A DNA stretch of 64,000 nt from Terriglobales bacterium (GCA_025980765.1 JAICXB010000001.1:1-64000), one strand, 5' to 3'; positions 16,165-27,268 are shown, numbered from the stretch's first letter. Numbers and translations are program-made. Notes: generated from the sequence alone by a model not told the origin.

Positions 16165-16659
16165 TTTTTTCTTTCCTTTTTGCGCGGCTTTGGCAGTGCC
16201 CTTGCCGCTCTTCGACTTCGAACTCTTCGACGCTTTGCCTTCGGCGCCGGTGCGTGCCTTCTTTTCCGACTTCTGTTCCGTCTGCTTGCTGGCCATTTCT
16301 TTCTTCTCCGCTTTCGGTTTAGGGGCGGATTCCTGCTCCGGAGCTTTGAACGACTGCCCGTCAAAGGCGATTTCCGCGATTCTTACCGAGGTAAACGGCT
16401 GCCGGTGTCCTTGCAATTTCTTGTATTGTTTCTTCCGCTTGAAGTGGAAGACCAGGATTTTGTCGCCGCGTCCCTGCTCCAGCACGGTGCCGACGACGCG
16501 CGTGCCCGCTTCCGGACGCCCAATCTTGCCTTCTTCGCCGGAAACAGCCAGCACATCGGTGAATTCAAAGTTGCCGGGAGCGAGCTTTTGGTCGACTTTA
16601 ATCACGTCTCCGGGCGCGACGCGAAACTGTTTCCCCCCGGCGCGGATCACCGCGTACAT
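16162..16659 (-). CDS. rplU: 50S ribosomal protein L21 with long basic tail
   Basis: 165 aa against a usual ~103. The core (1-103) is normal L21: MYAVIRAGGKQFRVAPGD, FKRKKQYKKLQGHRQPFT. Residues 104-165 form a Lys/Ala/Ser/Glu-rich, probably disordered tail ending GKGTAKAAQKGKKK. The tail could add rRNA contacts, as basic extensions do in other ribosomal proteins (inference). First gene of the rplU-rpmA-obgE set, with a good promoter at 16795-16824. Confidence 0.95.
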   Translation of the reverse strand: MYAVIRAGGKQFRVAPGDVIKVDQKLAPGNFEFTDVLAVSGEEGKIGRPEAGTRVVGTVLEQGRGDKILVFHFKRKKQYKKLQGHRQPFTSVRIAEIAFDGQSFKAPEQESAPKPKAEKKEMASKQTEQKSEKKARTGAEGKASKSSKSKSGKGTAKAAQKGKKK

Positions 16660-16794
16660 AGGCTTTTCCTCGAGAAAACGCGCAAAAGCAGCGCACTTTC
16701 GTTGAAATTATTGACGCTTGCTGGTTCCTAACGCCGCTCAGAGCACGGCAACGGCCCTCAGACGAGGACATCTAGGACAGACAAACTGAACGTT

Positions 16795-16824
16795 ATTCTA
16801 GCTTCTCGCAGACTTTAAGGTCAA
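16795..16824 (-). promoter_or_regulatory. Sigma70-type promoter of rplU-rpmA
   Basis: On the minus strand: TTGACC (plus-strand 16819-16824), an 18-nt spacer and TAGAAT (16795-16800). Both boxes match 5 of 6 consensus bases. It gives a leader of about 130 nt before rplU, long enough for an autoregulatory site, though none was identified. Confidence 0.65.
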
Positions 16825-16954
16825 CGGAGCAACGACTTTATGCTGTTTCCCCGAATTGGGTAATTGTGTAATCGGGTAATTTTGCAATTTGAAAAGCCGA
16901 CGTCATTTGCAACTTTGCTCTGGATCTTCAATTCCTCAATTTCAAATTTCTCAA

Positions 16955-18922
<1,968 letters not shown>

Positions 18923-18949
18923 TGCCTAAACAGTATAATGCCGCGCATT

Positions 18950-18996
18950 TATGGACGAGAGTGGACGTTATGGACGTGGTGGACTGAGTGGACAGA
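18950..18996. repeat. GTGGACG/GAGTGGACA word repeat at the start of the four-helix gene
   Basis: Reiterated tggacgt/gagtggac words span the divergent promoter gap and the first codons of the four-helix-bundle gene. The same words form the hairpin inside that gene at 19378-19482. Confidence 0.7.
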
Positions 18997-19640
18997 AGCG
19001 CGAAGCGCTGATTCCGAAGCACGGTGGCTATCGCAACCTGAAGAGCTTTCAAGTTGCGCAACTGGTCTATGACGTAACCGTGCGCTTCTGCGATCGCTAT
19101 GTCGAAAAGCGCAGCCGCACGCACGATCAAATGGTGCAGGCCGCGCGAAGTGGCGTTCAGAATATTGCGGAAGGAAGCCAGGCGGCAGGTACTTCGAAGA
19201 AAACCGAACTGAAGTTAACAAATGTAGCCCGCGCTAGTTTAGAAGAATTGCGCCTCGACTACGAAGACTTCTTGCGCCAGCACTGCCTCCCAAAATGGGA
19301 ACGAACCGATCCACGCCGGGCCAGCTTAATAGCTAGCCGCTGCGCCAATGCCGATTGTGTAGCGCAGTGGGCCCGCGAACAGCACGATGGACGAAGTAGA
19401 CAACGTGGACTGAGTGGACCCAGTGGACAAACCAGATCTACAAAGTCCACCTCGTCCACAAAGTCCACCTCGTCCACTTACCCCGAAATAGCCGCCAATA
19501 CCGCCCTCGTGCTAATCGCAGTAGCCGCCAGCCTGCTGGACCGCCAACTAGCGGCCCAAGCCAAAGCCTTCGAGCAAGAGGGCGGCTTCACCGAACGTCT
19601 CTACCGAGTGCGCAAAAACGCTCGCGAAGCGGGCGAATAG
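18951..19640 (+). CDS. Four-helix-bundle 'suffix' protein (S23/IVS-like) with repeat-derived linker
   Basis: 229 aa. Residues ~25-115 are a four-helix-bundle domain of the 23S-rRNA-IVS (S23) type: IPKHGGYRNLKSFQVAQ, RSRTHDQMVQAARSG, QNIAEGSQAAGTSKK, LEELRLDYEDFL. Residues ~180-229 are the matching suffix (EIAANTALVLIAVAAS, EEGGFTERLYRVRKN). Between them lies a Ser/Thr-rich linker (TKSTSSTKSTSST) that is the translation of an inverted repeat of gtccac words. The first ~20 residues also come from this word family, so the true start is unsure. Function unknown; relatives include the Avd accessory protein of diversity-generating retroelements. Confidence 0.8.
   Translation: MDESGRYGRGGLSGQKREALIPKHGGYRNLKSFQVAQLVYDVTVRFCDRYVEKRSRTHDQMVQAARSGVQNIAEGSQAAGTSKKTELKLTNVARASLEELRLDYEDFLRQHCLPKWERTDPRRASLIASRCANADCVAQWAREQHDGRSRQRGLSGPSGQTRSTKSTSSTKSTSSTYPEIAANTALVLIAVAASLLDRQLAAQAKAFEQEGGFTERLYRVRKNAREAGE
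19378..19482. repeat. Inverted repeat of GTCCAC words inside a coding region
   Basis: The left arm (about 19385-19432: gtggactgagtggac words) and right arm (about 19440-19480: gtccacctcgtccac words) are reverse complements. The reading frame passes through the whole structure without a stop. Confidence 0.85.
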
Positions 19641-19741
19641 GCAAAACGCTTCGCACCGCTTGCAAACTCTTGCATCTTGCCAAGCACACCTGCGTTGTGG
19701 TCAGATTTCCGGCTCACAGTTCGTTTCGGAGGCGTTCGATT

Positions 19742-21232
19742 ATGAATATGATTCGGAACATAGTAACGGCATTCGTCCTTCTGTTTGCAGGCGTTGCGTT
19801 TGCTCAAAGCAACACGCCAAGTAATCCCACCTGGTGGAGCAAGTATCTGTATTTATCCACTCACGCTGCGGGGGCCAACTCCGGGGCCGGGACTTCGACT
19901 TCGGTGGGCGCTAATGTTGATGTTTCCAACGAATGTGGGCCGCAGAGCGAGACCTATATCACCCTGAACACCAGCAAGCCTAAGAACTTGGCGGGCGGCT
20001 CCAACGAGATTTTTCGCCTTCCGATGCGCGCCTATGCATCGTTCGACAACGGCAGCTCCTGGACCGGGGTTGATGCGCCGCTTCCACCTTCCCTAAACGG
20101 CACCAATGACGGCCGGTTTGCTTCCGACCCGAGCCTGGTTTTCGACAGCCGCGGAAACCTCTTTTATAGCTACATCGTCGTCTTTTTCGGGAACGGCAAT
20201 GGCTTCAACGGCAGTGAATTGGCAGTGGCAAAGTCCAGCGATGGCGGCAAGAGCTTCCCCGGTGCCACATTCTTCAGCTTCGCCAGTGGCGGCGACCACT
20301 TCAATGACAAGCCAATGATTACTGCGGACACAAATCCCGGCAGCCCATTTCGGGACAACATCTATGTAGCCTGGGACGCGGCCAGCGGCGGCTCCACCGG
20401 CGGCGGCATTCGCGTAGCGCATTCCAGCGATCACGGCGCCACCTTCACAGTCACCCGCGCCGATAATCCCTCTGGTCCAGGCAGATCCATTGCAGCAGTG
20501 CCGTTCGTCGGCCCGAACGGCGAGTTGTTCGTCGCCTGGAATGACTTCTCCGCAAACGCCATCACCTTCAATCGCTCATTCGACGGCGGCAATACCTGGG
20601 GAACTCCGGTAGTAGTCGCAAATAAAACACTGGCATTCGATATTGCAATTCCTGCAATTTCCTTTCGCGGCGCGCTGGAGTACCCGGCCTGCGATGCCGA
20701 TCGCAGCGGCGGCGCGCATAATGGCCGTCTCTATTGCTCCTGGATGGATCTCACGCCCGCCGGCGTGACCGACATCTTTACTGCCTTCTCGGATGACAAC
20801 GGGGCCACCTGGTCTGCGCCGGAAACCATCACCGATCCACTGGGTTTTTCGGCCGACCGCTTCTACCAATGGCTCTCTGTTGACCAGACCAATGGCAGCG
20901 TAAATGTCAGCTTTTATGACACCCGCAACGACATCACCGGCGCGCGCTTCATGACCGACGTTTACTTCACGCAATCGACCAACGGCGGAGTGACCTGGCG
21001 CCAGCCCAACACGCGAGTGTCTTCGGCCAGCTCCAACGAACACGATTGCAACGGAATCTTCCCCTGCTCGGCGATCGACTATGGAAATCAGTACGGCGAC
21101 TACGAGGGCATCGTTTCTTACGGCGGCACCTCTCACCCCATTTGGACCGACAGCCGCAGGAACCAGCAGGCTGCGACCGGCTGCCGTACCAACGAACTGA
21201 TGGAAGAGGTGTTCACCGCGACCGTGAAGTAG
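19742..21232 (+). CDS. Secreted sialidase-like beta-propeller protein with Asp-box repeats
   Basis: 496 aa from ATG 19742, with GGAGG 9 nt upstream. The N-terminal signal peptide ends at about VAFAQS. At least five Asp-box (BNR) motifs are visible: SSDGGKSFPG, SSDHGATF, SFDGGNTWG, SDDNGATWS and STNGGVTWR. This predicts a six-bladed sialidase/neuraminidase-type propeller. The catalytic Arg triad and Tyr/Glu pair of true sialidases could not be confirmed, so it may be a non-catalytic or other exo-glycosidase-like protein. It is exported, probably periplasmic or extracellular. Confidence 0.8.
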   Translation: MNMIRNIVTAFVLLFAGVAFAQSNTPSNPTWWSKYLYLSTHAAGANSGAGTSTSVGANVDVSNECGPQSETYITLNTSKPKNLAGGSNEIFRLPMRAYASFDNGSSWTGVDAPLPPSLNGTNDGRFASDPSLVFDSRGNLFYSYIVVFFGNGNGFNGSELAVAKSSDGGKSFPGATFFSFASGGDHFNDKPMITADTNPGSPFRDNIYVAWDAASGGSTGGGIRVAHSSDHGATFTVTRADNPSGPGRSIAAVPFVGPNGELFVAWNDFSANAITFNRSFDGGNTWGTPVVVANKTLAFDIAIPAISFRGALEYPACDADRSGGAHNGRLYCSWMDLTPAGVTDIFTAFSDDNGATWSAPETITDPLGFSADRFYQWLSVDQTNGSVNVSFYDTRNDITGARFMTDVYFTQSTNGGVTWRQPNTRVSSASSNEHDCNGIFPCSAIDYGNQYGDYEGIVSYGGTSHPIWTDSRRNQQAATGCRTNELMEEVFTATVK

Positions 21233-21254
21233 TGGACTTGGGCTTCCTCAGCAG

Positions 21255-21572
21255 CTAGCCGGGTAAGAAGTCGTAGCCCTGGATGGAGGCGGCGACTCCG
21301 ATTTTGCCGCTTGCTTTGTCTTCGTGCACGCGCAGAACCGTGGCTTTGCAGCAGACCTGGATGGCTGCGGTCCGGGTCAGCTCCGGGGGAAGAGTCATTG
21401 TGAACTCGAGTTGGGAGTGTTCCTGCAGCGTGCAGTTGACATAGAAGAAGACGCCGTTCGCGCTTACATCGCGCGTCCTTCCATGGACCGTGGCCTCGGA
21501 TTCGGGGATTTTGAGCCATAAGGGAATCTCCAATGGAAATCTCGGGAGCGAGCGTTTTTCTTCTGTCTGCAC
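21255..21572 (-). CDS. PilZ-domain protein (c-di-GMP binding)
   Basis: 105 aa, a single PilZ domain. The RxxxR motif is seen at KRSLPR (Arg7, Arg11) and the D/NxSxxG motif at DVSANGVFF; both are the c-di-GMP contacts of the family. It has no fused output domain, so it probably acts by binding a partner. It is convergent with the sialidase-like gene. Confidence 0.85.
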   Translation of the reverse strand: MQTEEKRSLPRFPLEIPLWLKIPESEATVHGRTRDVSANGVFFYVNCTLQEHSQLEFTMTLPPELTRTAAIQVCCKATVLRVHEDKASGKIGVAASIQGYDFLPG

Positions 21573-21984
21573 GTACTTCTCTCCTGGAGCGAATGTCCAT
21601 TCTCTGGGACACCTGAATGTCCGCAGACACGGAGGGCTGCTCCATGGCCGTCACTGGCTGCTTCGAAAAGATTGTGGTTGGACCTATCTCGGGAACGTGA
21701 GAGAAATCGCCCTCATTATGCATCAGGATGTCAACACTTGCCAGCGATGGAAAGCTCCCGATTTTCACGAGCGCAACGCTGGAATCCACGGGCATCAGCC
21801 GCGTTTTCCACAGCTTGCTGCAAGAAAGCAATTTTGAGCGTATCCAATCGGGCGCCGCCGGACACCGACCTCCGTGCCGGGAAATCAAAAGTCAGCCGGA
21901 ATCCGAAATTCCTCTTGCCAGCGTTCTCAAAGGCGTAGAACATCATTCATTCCTCCTCCACTCCAAAAGCAGGTGAAGGCATTC
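21573..21984. other. 412-nt gap with no supported gene
   Basis: Open frames on both strands run through the gap but show no family motif, ribosome site or consistent codon pattern. It presumably holds the promoters of the divergent PilZ and desaturase genes. No strong -35/-10 pair was picked out. Confidence 0.4.
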
Positions 21985-22839
21985 GTGTCAGCTAACGCAT
22001 TGCCAATGACGAATCGATACAGACTGGGAGCGATCGTTCCCTTCGCATTGCTGCACCTGGGAGTGCTGGCTGTGTTCCTGGTGCCCTTCGCCTGGAAGTG
22101 GGTGGGGTTGATGCTGGCGACGTACTTCCTGCGCATGTTCGGCGTTACCGCGGGATACCATCGCTACTTCAGCCATCGCTCTTACAAAATGGGGCGCGTG
22201 CCGCAATTCCTAATGGGACTTCTGGCGCAGACCTCGTCGCAAAAAGGCGTGCTGTGGTGGGCAGCGCACCATCGCGACCATCATCAGAATTCCGATTTGG
22301 AAAACGACGTCCACTCGCCCTGGCAGCGGGGATTCTGGTGGTCGCACGTGGGCTGGGTGATCTCCAATGACTTCGACGAATACGATCCGCGGCGCATCGG
22401 CGACTTTGGAAAATTTCCGGAGCTGCGCTGGCTAAATCGCTGGCACTGGCTGCCGACGGTGATTTTCGGAGCGACGATTTACCTGCTGTGGGGAGCCAGC
22501 GCATTCATCTGGGGATACGTTGTCTCCACCGTCATGCTCTTCCACTGCACATTCTCCATCAACTCCATCGCACACATCTGGGGATCGCGCCGTTTCGAGA
22601 CGCCCGACCAAAGTCGAAACAATCTTTTGCTCGCGCTGATCACCATGGGCGAGGGCTGGCACAACAATCATCACCAGTATGCCTACAGTTGTCGCCAGGG
22701 ACTGCGCTGGTGGGAGGTAGATTTCACCTTCTACCTGGTCAAGGCGATGAGCTGGCTGGGAATTGCGCGCGAGATTCGCGGATGGCGTTTGCCCTCCGAG
22801 GCGACGGAAAAGAATAGTTTTCGTTATCTGTCATCCTGA
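21985..22839 (+). CDS. Membrane fatty acid (acyl-CoA type) delta-9 desaturase
   Basis: 284 aa from GTG 21985, favoured by AGGTGAAGG just upstream; ATG 22006 is the alternative. The three histidine boxes of the di-iron desaturases are present: H59RYFSH, H95HRDHH and H226NNHH. Four hydrophobic segments fit the family. It introduces a cis double bond into acyl chains. It begins a rightward run of lipid genes (FAD oxidoreductase, DUF1365, Cfa), although a 450-nt repeat region follows it. Confidence 0.92.
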   Translation: MSANALPMTNRYRLGAIVPFALLHLGVLAVFLVPFAWKWVGLMLATYFLRMFGVTAGYHRYFSHRSYKMGRVPQFLMGLLAQTSSQKGVLWWAAHHRDHHQNSDLENDVHSPWQRGFWWSHVGWVISNDFDEYDPRRIGDFGKFPELRWLNRWHWLPTVIFGATIYLLWGASAFIWGYVVSTVMLFHCTFSINSIAHIWGSRRFETPDQSRNNLLLALITMGEGWHNNHHQYAYSCRQGLRWWEVDFTFYLVKAMSWLGIAREIRGWRLPSEATEKNSFRYLSS

Positions 22840-23272
22840 GCGCCGACGCCGCTTTGGGGGTTATGAGGCCAATGAACAGGAGCAGATCCTTCGTCGGGCT
22901 GGGCGACCTTCACTCCTCGAACAAATGTTGAATTCGTCCAATCCGTCTGGTTCGTCTCATCCGTTCGGTCAGTTGGTTTCTTGAGCGAAAGAACCACAGC
23001 TCGCACGGATGAGACGGATGGAACGGATCGGACGGAATATTTTTATTGATCTCATTTGACTTAAAAATCTGTTCATTGGGAGCGCCGCGTAGCGGCGGAA
23101 GGATCTCCTGCGATGGTATACGGGCCAATGCAGTGAGTAGCGCTTTTCAAGCGATACGCGGGAGAAACCAGATTTGTAATGGAACAGCCGCGCAGCCGGC
23201 GTCGAAGTCCGACACTTTTGCAGGAGATCCCTTCGACAAGCTCAGGGCTGCGCCTCAGGATTACATTTCATA
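22835..23272. repeat. Intergenic repeats: TCATCCTGAG/AAGGATCTCCTGC and GAACGGATCGGACGG families
   Basis: The gap between desaturase and FAD oxidoreductase. Outer words tcatcctgagcg (22835) and its complement ctgcgcctcaggattac (23249-23266), plus aaggatctcctgc and gcaggagatccc, belong to the same family as 25612-25793 and 27214-27256. Inside lies an inverted repeat of ccgtctcatccg/gagacggatgg words (about 22930-22975 against 23000-23038). Confidence 0.75.
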
Positions 23273-23288
23273 AATTGATGACAAATTG

Positions 23289-24575
23289 ATGAATGATGCA
23301 GGCCCACAACGCATCGCGGTGATCGGATCGGGAATCTCCGGACTCGCGGCCGCATACTTCCTCAGCCGCAAGCACGAGGTCCATCTCTTCGAGAAGGACT
23401 GCCGCCTCGGTGGACATACCCATACTCATTTGATTGAAGACCCGGCAACCGGCCGCATCCTGCCGGTGGATACAGGGTTCATCGTGCACAATGACCGCAC
23501 CTATCCCAATCTGGTGCGCCTGTTTGCCGAATTGGGAATTGCGAGCCAGGCGAGCGACATGTCGTTCGGGGTCTCCTGCCGGCAAACCGGCTTCGAATAC
23601 TCCAGCCGCGGACTGAGTGGGTTCTTCGCACAGCGCAGCAATTTGCTGCGTCCGTCCCATTATGGGTTCTTTCGCGAGCTGATGCGCTTTAATCGCGAGG
23701 CGCCGAAATTGCTGGAGTCTCCGGCGCACCCCAGCATCACCTTGGGCGAATACCTCGAGCGCGAGCGCTTCAGTCGCGAGTTTACCGAACGGTATCTGTA
23801 TCCGATGTCGGCTGCAGTGTGGTCCACGTCGCCGGGGCAGATGCGGGACTTCCCTGCCGGCACACTGATTCGGTTCTTCGACAATCACGGATTTCTCGGC
23901 ATCAACACCCATCCCAAATGGAAGACGCTGATCGGCGGCAGTCACACCTATATTCCCAAGCTGACCGCGGCATATTTAGACCGCATTCACACCGGCGCGC
24001 AGATTCGCGCAGTGCAGCGCAACGAGCATAGCGTTACACTGCAGTTCCAGAATAGGACAGCGCAGGAATTCGACCAGATTGTCTTTGCCACCCATGGAGA
24101 TCAGGTGCTGCCCCTGCTCGATACTCCGACCTCAGCGGAGGGCGAGGTGTTGGGCGCATTTCGCACCAGCCGTAGCCGCACCTGGCTGCACACCGACAAT
24201 TCCGTGCTGCCGAAGCGGGTTCCAGCTCAGGCTTCGTGGAATTATCACGTGCATACCGAGAGCACGGCTGACCTGGCCACCACCGGCGTGACCGTCACCT
24301 ACGATATGAACCGCCTGCAGGCCATCGATTCGCCCACACGTTTTTGCGTCACCCTCAACGCGCTGGAAGGGATTGACGAACGCAAGGTTTTACGGCGAAT
24401 GGAGTACGCGCATCCTCTCTACACGATCGAGAGCGTGCGCGCGCAGGCGCGCTGGAACGAGATCAGCGGAAAGAACCGCACCCACTTCTGCGGCGCGTAC
24501 TGGTTCTATGGATTTCACGAAGATGGCTTGAACTCGGCTCTGCGCGTGGCCCGAGCTCTGGGGGTGGAATGGTGA
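23289..24575 (+). CDS. FAD-dependent oxidoreductase (amine-oxidase / NAD(P)-binding family)
   Basis: 428 aa from ATG 23289. The N-terminal Rossmann FAD motif is IGSGISGLAAAYFLSRKHEV...FEKDCRLGGH. Conserved segments PVDTGFIVHN and TYIPKL follow, with a C-terminal GAYWFYGFHEDGL. This family is regularly next to DUF1365 and Cfa genes; the redox reaction is not established for this member. The stop overlaps the start of the DUF1365 gene (ATGGTGA), so the two are translationally coupled. Confidence 0.88.
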   Translation: MNDAGPQRIAVIGSGISGLAAAYFLSRKHEVHLFEKDCRLGGHTHTHLIEDPATGRILPVDTGFIVHNDRTYPNLVRLFAELGIASQASDMSFGVSCRQTGFEYSSRGLSGFFAQRSNLLRPSHYGFFRELMRFNREAPKLLESPAHPSITLGEYLERERFSREFTERYLYPMSAAVWSTSPGQMRDFPAGTLIRFFDNHGFLGINTHPKWKTLIGGSHTYIPKLTAAYLDRIHTGAQIRAVQRNEHSVTLQFQNRTAQEFDQIVFATHGDQVLPLLDTPTSAEGEVLGAFRTSRSRTWLHTDNSVLPKRVPAQASWNYHVHTESTADLATTGVTVTYDMNRLQAIDSPTRFCVTLNALEGIDERKVLRRMEYAHPLYTIESVRAQARWNEISGKNRTHFCGAYWFYGFHEDGLNSALRVARALGVEW

Positions 24576-25423
24576 ACCTCCATCCCGGCATTTACGTCGG
24601 CACGCTGCGCCATCGCCGCTTTGCGCCGGCGCGTCACGATTTCACCTATCCCATCTTTATGGTCTCTCTCGACATCGATCGCATTGCCGAGATGATGTCG
24701 GTCTCGCCCTTGACCAGCCTGAACCGCTGGAATGCCGCTAGCTTCCACAGCGAAGACCATTTCGGGAATCCTTTGCTGACGCTCCGGGAGCGCCTGGCGG
24801 CAGATGCGGCCGCGCGCAGCTTGGGTCTGCCGCCAGGCAAGATTTTCCTGCTCACACATCTCCGCTATTTCGGCTACAACTTCAATCCGGTTTCGTTCTT
24901 CTACTGCTATGGCCGCGAGGGGGATTTGAAGACCATCGTCGCCGAGGTGAACAACACCTTTGGCGAAACGCACAATTATTGGCTGGAGAACGACAGGGCG
25001 GGCGAGGCGCTGCACGCGGATTTCGCCAAGGAATTTCACGTTTCCCCATTTCTGGGAATGGAACAGCAATATCAGTGGACCTTCGCTTCAAACGGCGATT
25101 CGCTGATCGTGCAGACAAATTCCCACGAAGGCGCGGGCCACATCTTCGACGCGACACTAAAGCTCGAATTCCGGGAATGGAACCGGAGAAACCTGCACTC
25201 GGTGCTGCTGCGCTATCCGTGGATGACGTTGAAGGTGATCGCGGCAATCCACTGGCAGGCAGTCCGGCTGTGGGGCAAGAAGGTTCCCGTCGTGCATCAT
25301 CCGGGGGCGGGAAGGTTCGCCAAATCTGCGGTGCAGCACTTCGGGGCTTCGTGGCGGCCGGGGAGAGTTCTACCTGAGGGGCATGGCGAAAGCGGCGGTG
25401 GCCGTTTGAAGACGAACTGCTAA
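24569..25423 (+). CDS. DUF1365-family protein
   Basis: 284 aa. The diagnostic start YVGTLRHRRFAPARHDFTYPIFMVSLDID and HLRYFGYNFNPVSFFYCY are both present. Function unknown; the family nearly always accompanies the FAD oxidoreductase and a Cfa-type methyltransferase, as here, so a step in unusual fatty-acid formation is inferred. It overlaps the preceding gene by 7 nt. Confidence 0.9.
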   Translation: MVNLHPGIYVGTLRHRRFAPARHDFTYPIFMVSLDIDRIAEMMSVSPLTSLNRWNAASFHSEDHFGNPLLTLRERLAADAAARSLGLPPGKIFLLTHLRYFGYNFNPVSFFYCYGREGDLKTIVAEVNNTFGETHNYWLENDRAGEALHADFAKEFHVSPFLGMEQQYQWTFASNGDSLIVQTNSHEGAGHIFDATLKLEFREWNRRNLHSVLLRYPWMTLKVIAAIHWQAVRLWGKKVPVVHHPGAGRFAKSAVQHFGASWRPGRVLPEGHGESGGGRLKTNC

Positions 25424-25611
25424 AGAATGTACCAATTACAGGAGACGGAACATGAACCCAGGCTGTCCGAACTAATCGCCATGCGTAAAGATGAAAACAA
25501 AGTTTCCGCGCCGGAGCCGTCAATCGTGCGTGGCGTTTGGTCTGAGGTTCTAATCAGCACGACTTCATCTGCATTCGGCGACTCCACAATTTACAGATTG
25601 TCTCCAATGTC

Positions 25612-25793
25612 AAGATGTCATCCTGAGGCGCAGCCGAAGGATCTCCTGCAACATTGTCGGACTGAAACGTCAGTTGCGCGGCTCTTCAAGCAAAAATCAG
25701 GTCCTCAAGCACGGTGGCCGAGGAGCCCTACTCACAGCAGCATCTTATACACTTCGCAGCAGGTCCTTCGGCTGTGCCTCAGGATGACACTTG
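25612..25793. repeat. Inverted repeat of TCATCCTGAGGC...AAGGATCTCCTGC units
   Basis: The left arm (about 25612-25655) and right arm (about 25752-25793) are reverse complements with few mismatches. The unit is the one at 22835-23272 and 27214-27256. It occupies most of the 516-nt gap before cfa. Nothing else is recognised in that gap. Confidence 0.85.
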
Positions 25794-25939
25794 AAGATGG
25801 ATGCTGAGATGTTGAAGCATGCAGGTGAAGTTCGCGCCCTGATAAAACCACGCAGGCCCGGTACACAGTTTGTTGGAGGAGGAACTAATTTGGTCGCCTC
25901 TGCATGCCACCTCTTTACCGGACTTTTCTTGGAGACCAA

Positions 25940-27220
25940 ATGAAATTCGCTCACAAATTCGTATTGCGGATGCTCGAACGAATACGGGAAGGAAATCTGG
26001 AGCTGGTCTGCAACGACCAGACTTACCGATTTGGCACTCCGTCATCGGACCTGCGCGCTGTGATTGCCGTTCACAACGAGCGCTTCTTCGAGCGCGCTCT
26101 CTTCGCCGGCGACATCGGACTGGGTGAATCCTACATGCAGGGGGAATGGTCCTCGGCCGATCTGGTTGCAGTGGTGCGGCTGGCGATTCGCAACCTGAGC
26201 CACATTGAGCAGGGCAACCGGCTATTTTCGTTGCTGAGCCGCATTGCCAACATCGTTCAACACCGCATACGCGGAAATACTCTGAGCGGCAGTCGCAGGA
26301 ACATTCATCATCATTACGATCTCGGCAATGAGTTCTACAGGCTGTTTCTCGATCCTTCGCTGGCCTACTCCTGCGCCTATTTCCTGAAAGGGGAAGACCC
26401 ACTCGAGCAAGCGCAGTTGCAGAAATTCGATCGCATTTGCCGCAAGCTGCTGCTCTCGCCTGAGGACCATCTGCTGGAGATCGGCACCGGATGGGGAGGC
26501 TTCGCGGTCTATGCCGCAAACCGGTACGGATGCCGCATTACCACGACCACCATTAGCCGCGAGCAGCATGAATACGCCGCAGCCTGGCTAGCAGAGACCG
26601 GACTCAGCAGCGGCAAGCATCCGCAGGTGCAGTTGCTCTTTCAAGACTATCGCCATCTCGAAGGCAAGTACGACAAGATTGTTTCCATCGAGATGTTCGA
26701 GGCGGTGGGACTGGCCCACTACGACGATTACTTCGGCGCCTGCGATCGTCTGCTGAATACAGACGGAAGCATGCTGCTGCAGACCATCAGCATGAACGAG
26801 CGCACGTTCCCCAGCTACGTGCGCGGATGTGACTGGATCCAGAAATACATCTTTCCCGGCGCCGAACTTGCTTCGTTGATCGAAGTGCAAAGATCTCTGC
26901 GGCGCTGCACAAAGATGTCACTGCACAACGCGGAGGACATCGGCTGGCATTATGCGCAGACGCTGAAACTCTGGCGTGCATGCTTCCTCGAGCGCCTGGC
27001 AGAAGTCCGCGGCCTGGGCTTCGACGAGGTATTCATCCGCATGTGGGACTACTATCTCGCCTACTGCGAAGCCGCATTCCGCGAGCGCCACATTGGCGAT
27101 TTCCAACTGCTTCTGGCCAAGCAACACCATTCTGGTCCGCTTATGGATGAGCCGTGGGAAGAGGCGACACAGCCAGAAACATCGACGGTCGGGCCTTCTA
27201 TAACTGATCTGTCATCCTGA
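25940..27220 (+). CDS. cfa: Cyclopropane-fatty-acyl-phospholipid synthase-type methyltransferase
   Basis: 426 aa from ATG 25940, with GGAG 6 nt upstream; an in-frame ATG at 25904 lacks a site. It has an N-terminal lipid-binding region, IHHHYDLGNEFYRLFLDPSLAYSCAYF, the SAM-binding loop E180IGTGWGGFAVYAA, SIEMFEAVG, and the late FIRMWDYYLAYCEAAF. It transfers a methylene or methyl group from SAM onto unsaturated phospholipid chains. The desaturase upstream could make its substrate. Confidence 0.92.
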   Translation: MKFAHKFVLRMLERIREGNLELVCNDQTYRFGTPSSDLRAVIAVHNERFFERALFAGDIGLGESYMQGEWSSADLVAVVRLAIRNLSHIEQGNRLFSLLSRIANIVQHRIRGNTLSGSRRNIHHHYDLGNEFYRLFLDPSLAYSCAYFLKGEDPLEQAQLQKFDRICRKLLLSPEDHLLEIGTGWGGFAVYAANRYGCRITTTTISREQHEYAAAWLAETGLSSGKHPQVQLLFQDYRHLEGKYDKIVSIEMFEAVGLAHYDDYFGACDRLLNTDGSMLLQTISMNERTFPSYVRGCDWIQKYIFPGAELASLIEVQRSLRRCTKMSLHNAEDIGWHYAQTLKLWRACFLERLAEVRGLGFDEVFIRMWDYYLAYCEAAFRERHIGDFQLLLAKQHHSGPLMDEPWEEATQPETSTVGPSITDLSS

Positions 27221-27256
27221 GCCCGTCGTGACGGGCGAAGGACCTCCTGCAATGCG
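27214..27256. repeat. TCATCCTGAG...GGACCTCCTGC repeat unit with inner hairpin
   Basis: A single copy of the unit, with an inner stem CCCGTC/GACGGG, fills the gap between the cfa stop and the antitoxin-like gene's stop. Confidence 0.75.
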
Positions 27257-27268
27257 TCGTTCTCAAGA

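Noticed and set aside
21133-21888. 251-codon minus-strand frame overlapping the PilZ gene and the sialidase end
   Set aside because: It runs through two better-supported genes and shows no family signature.
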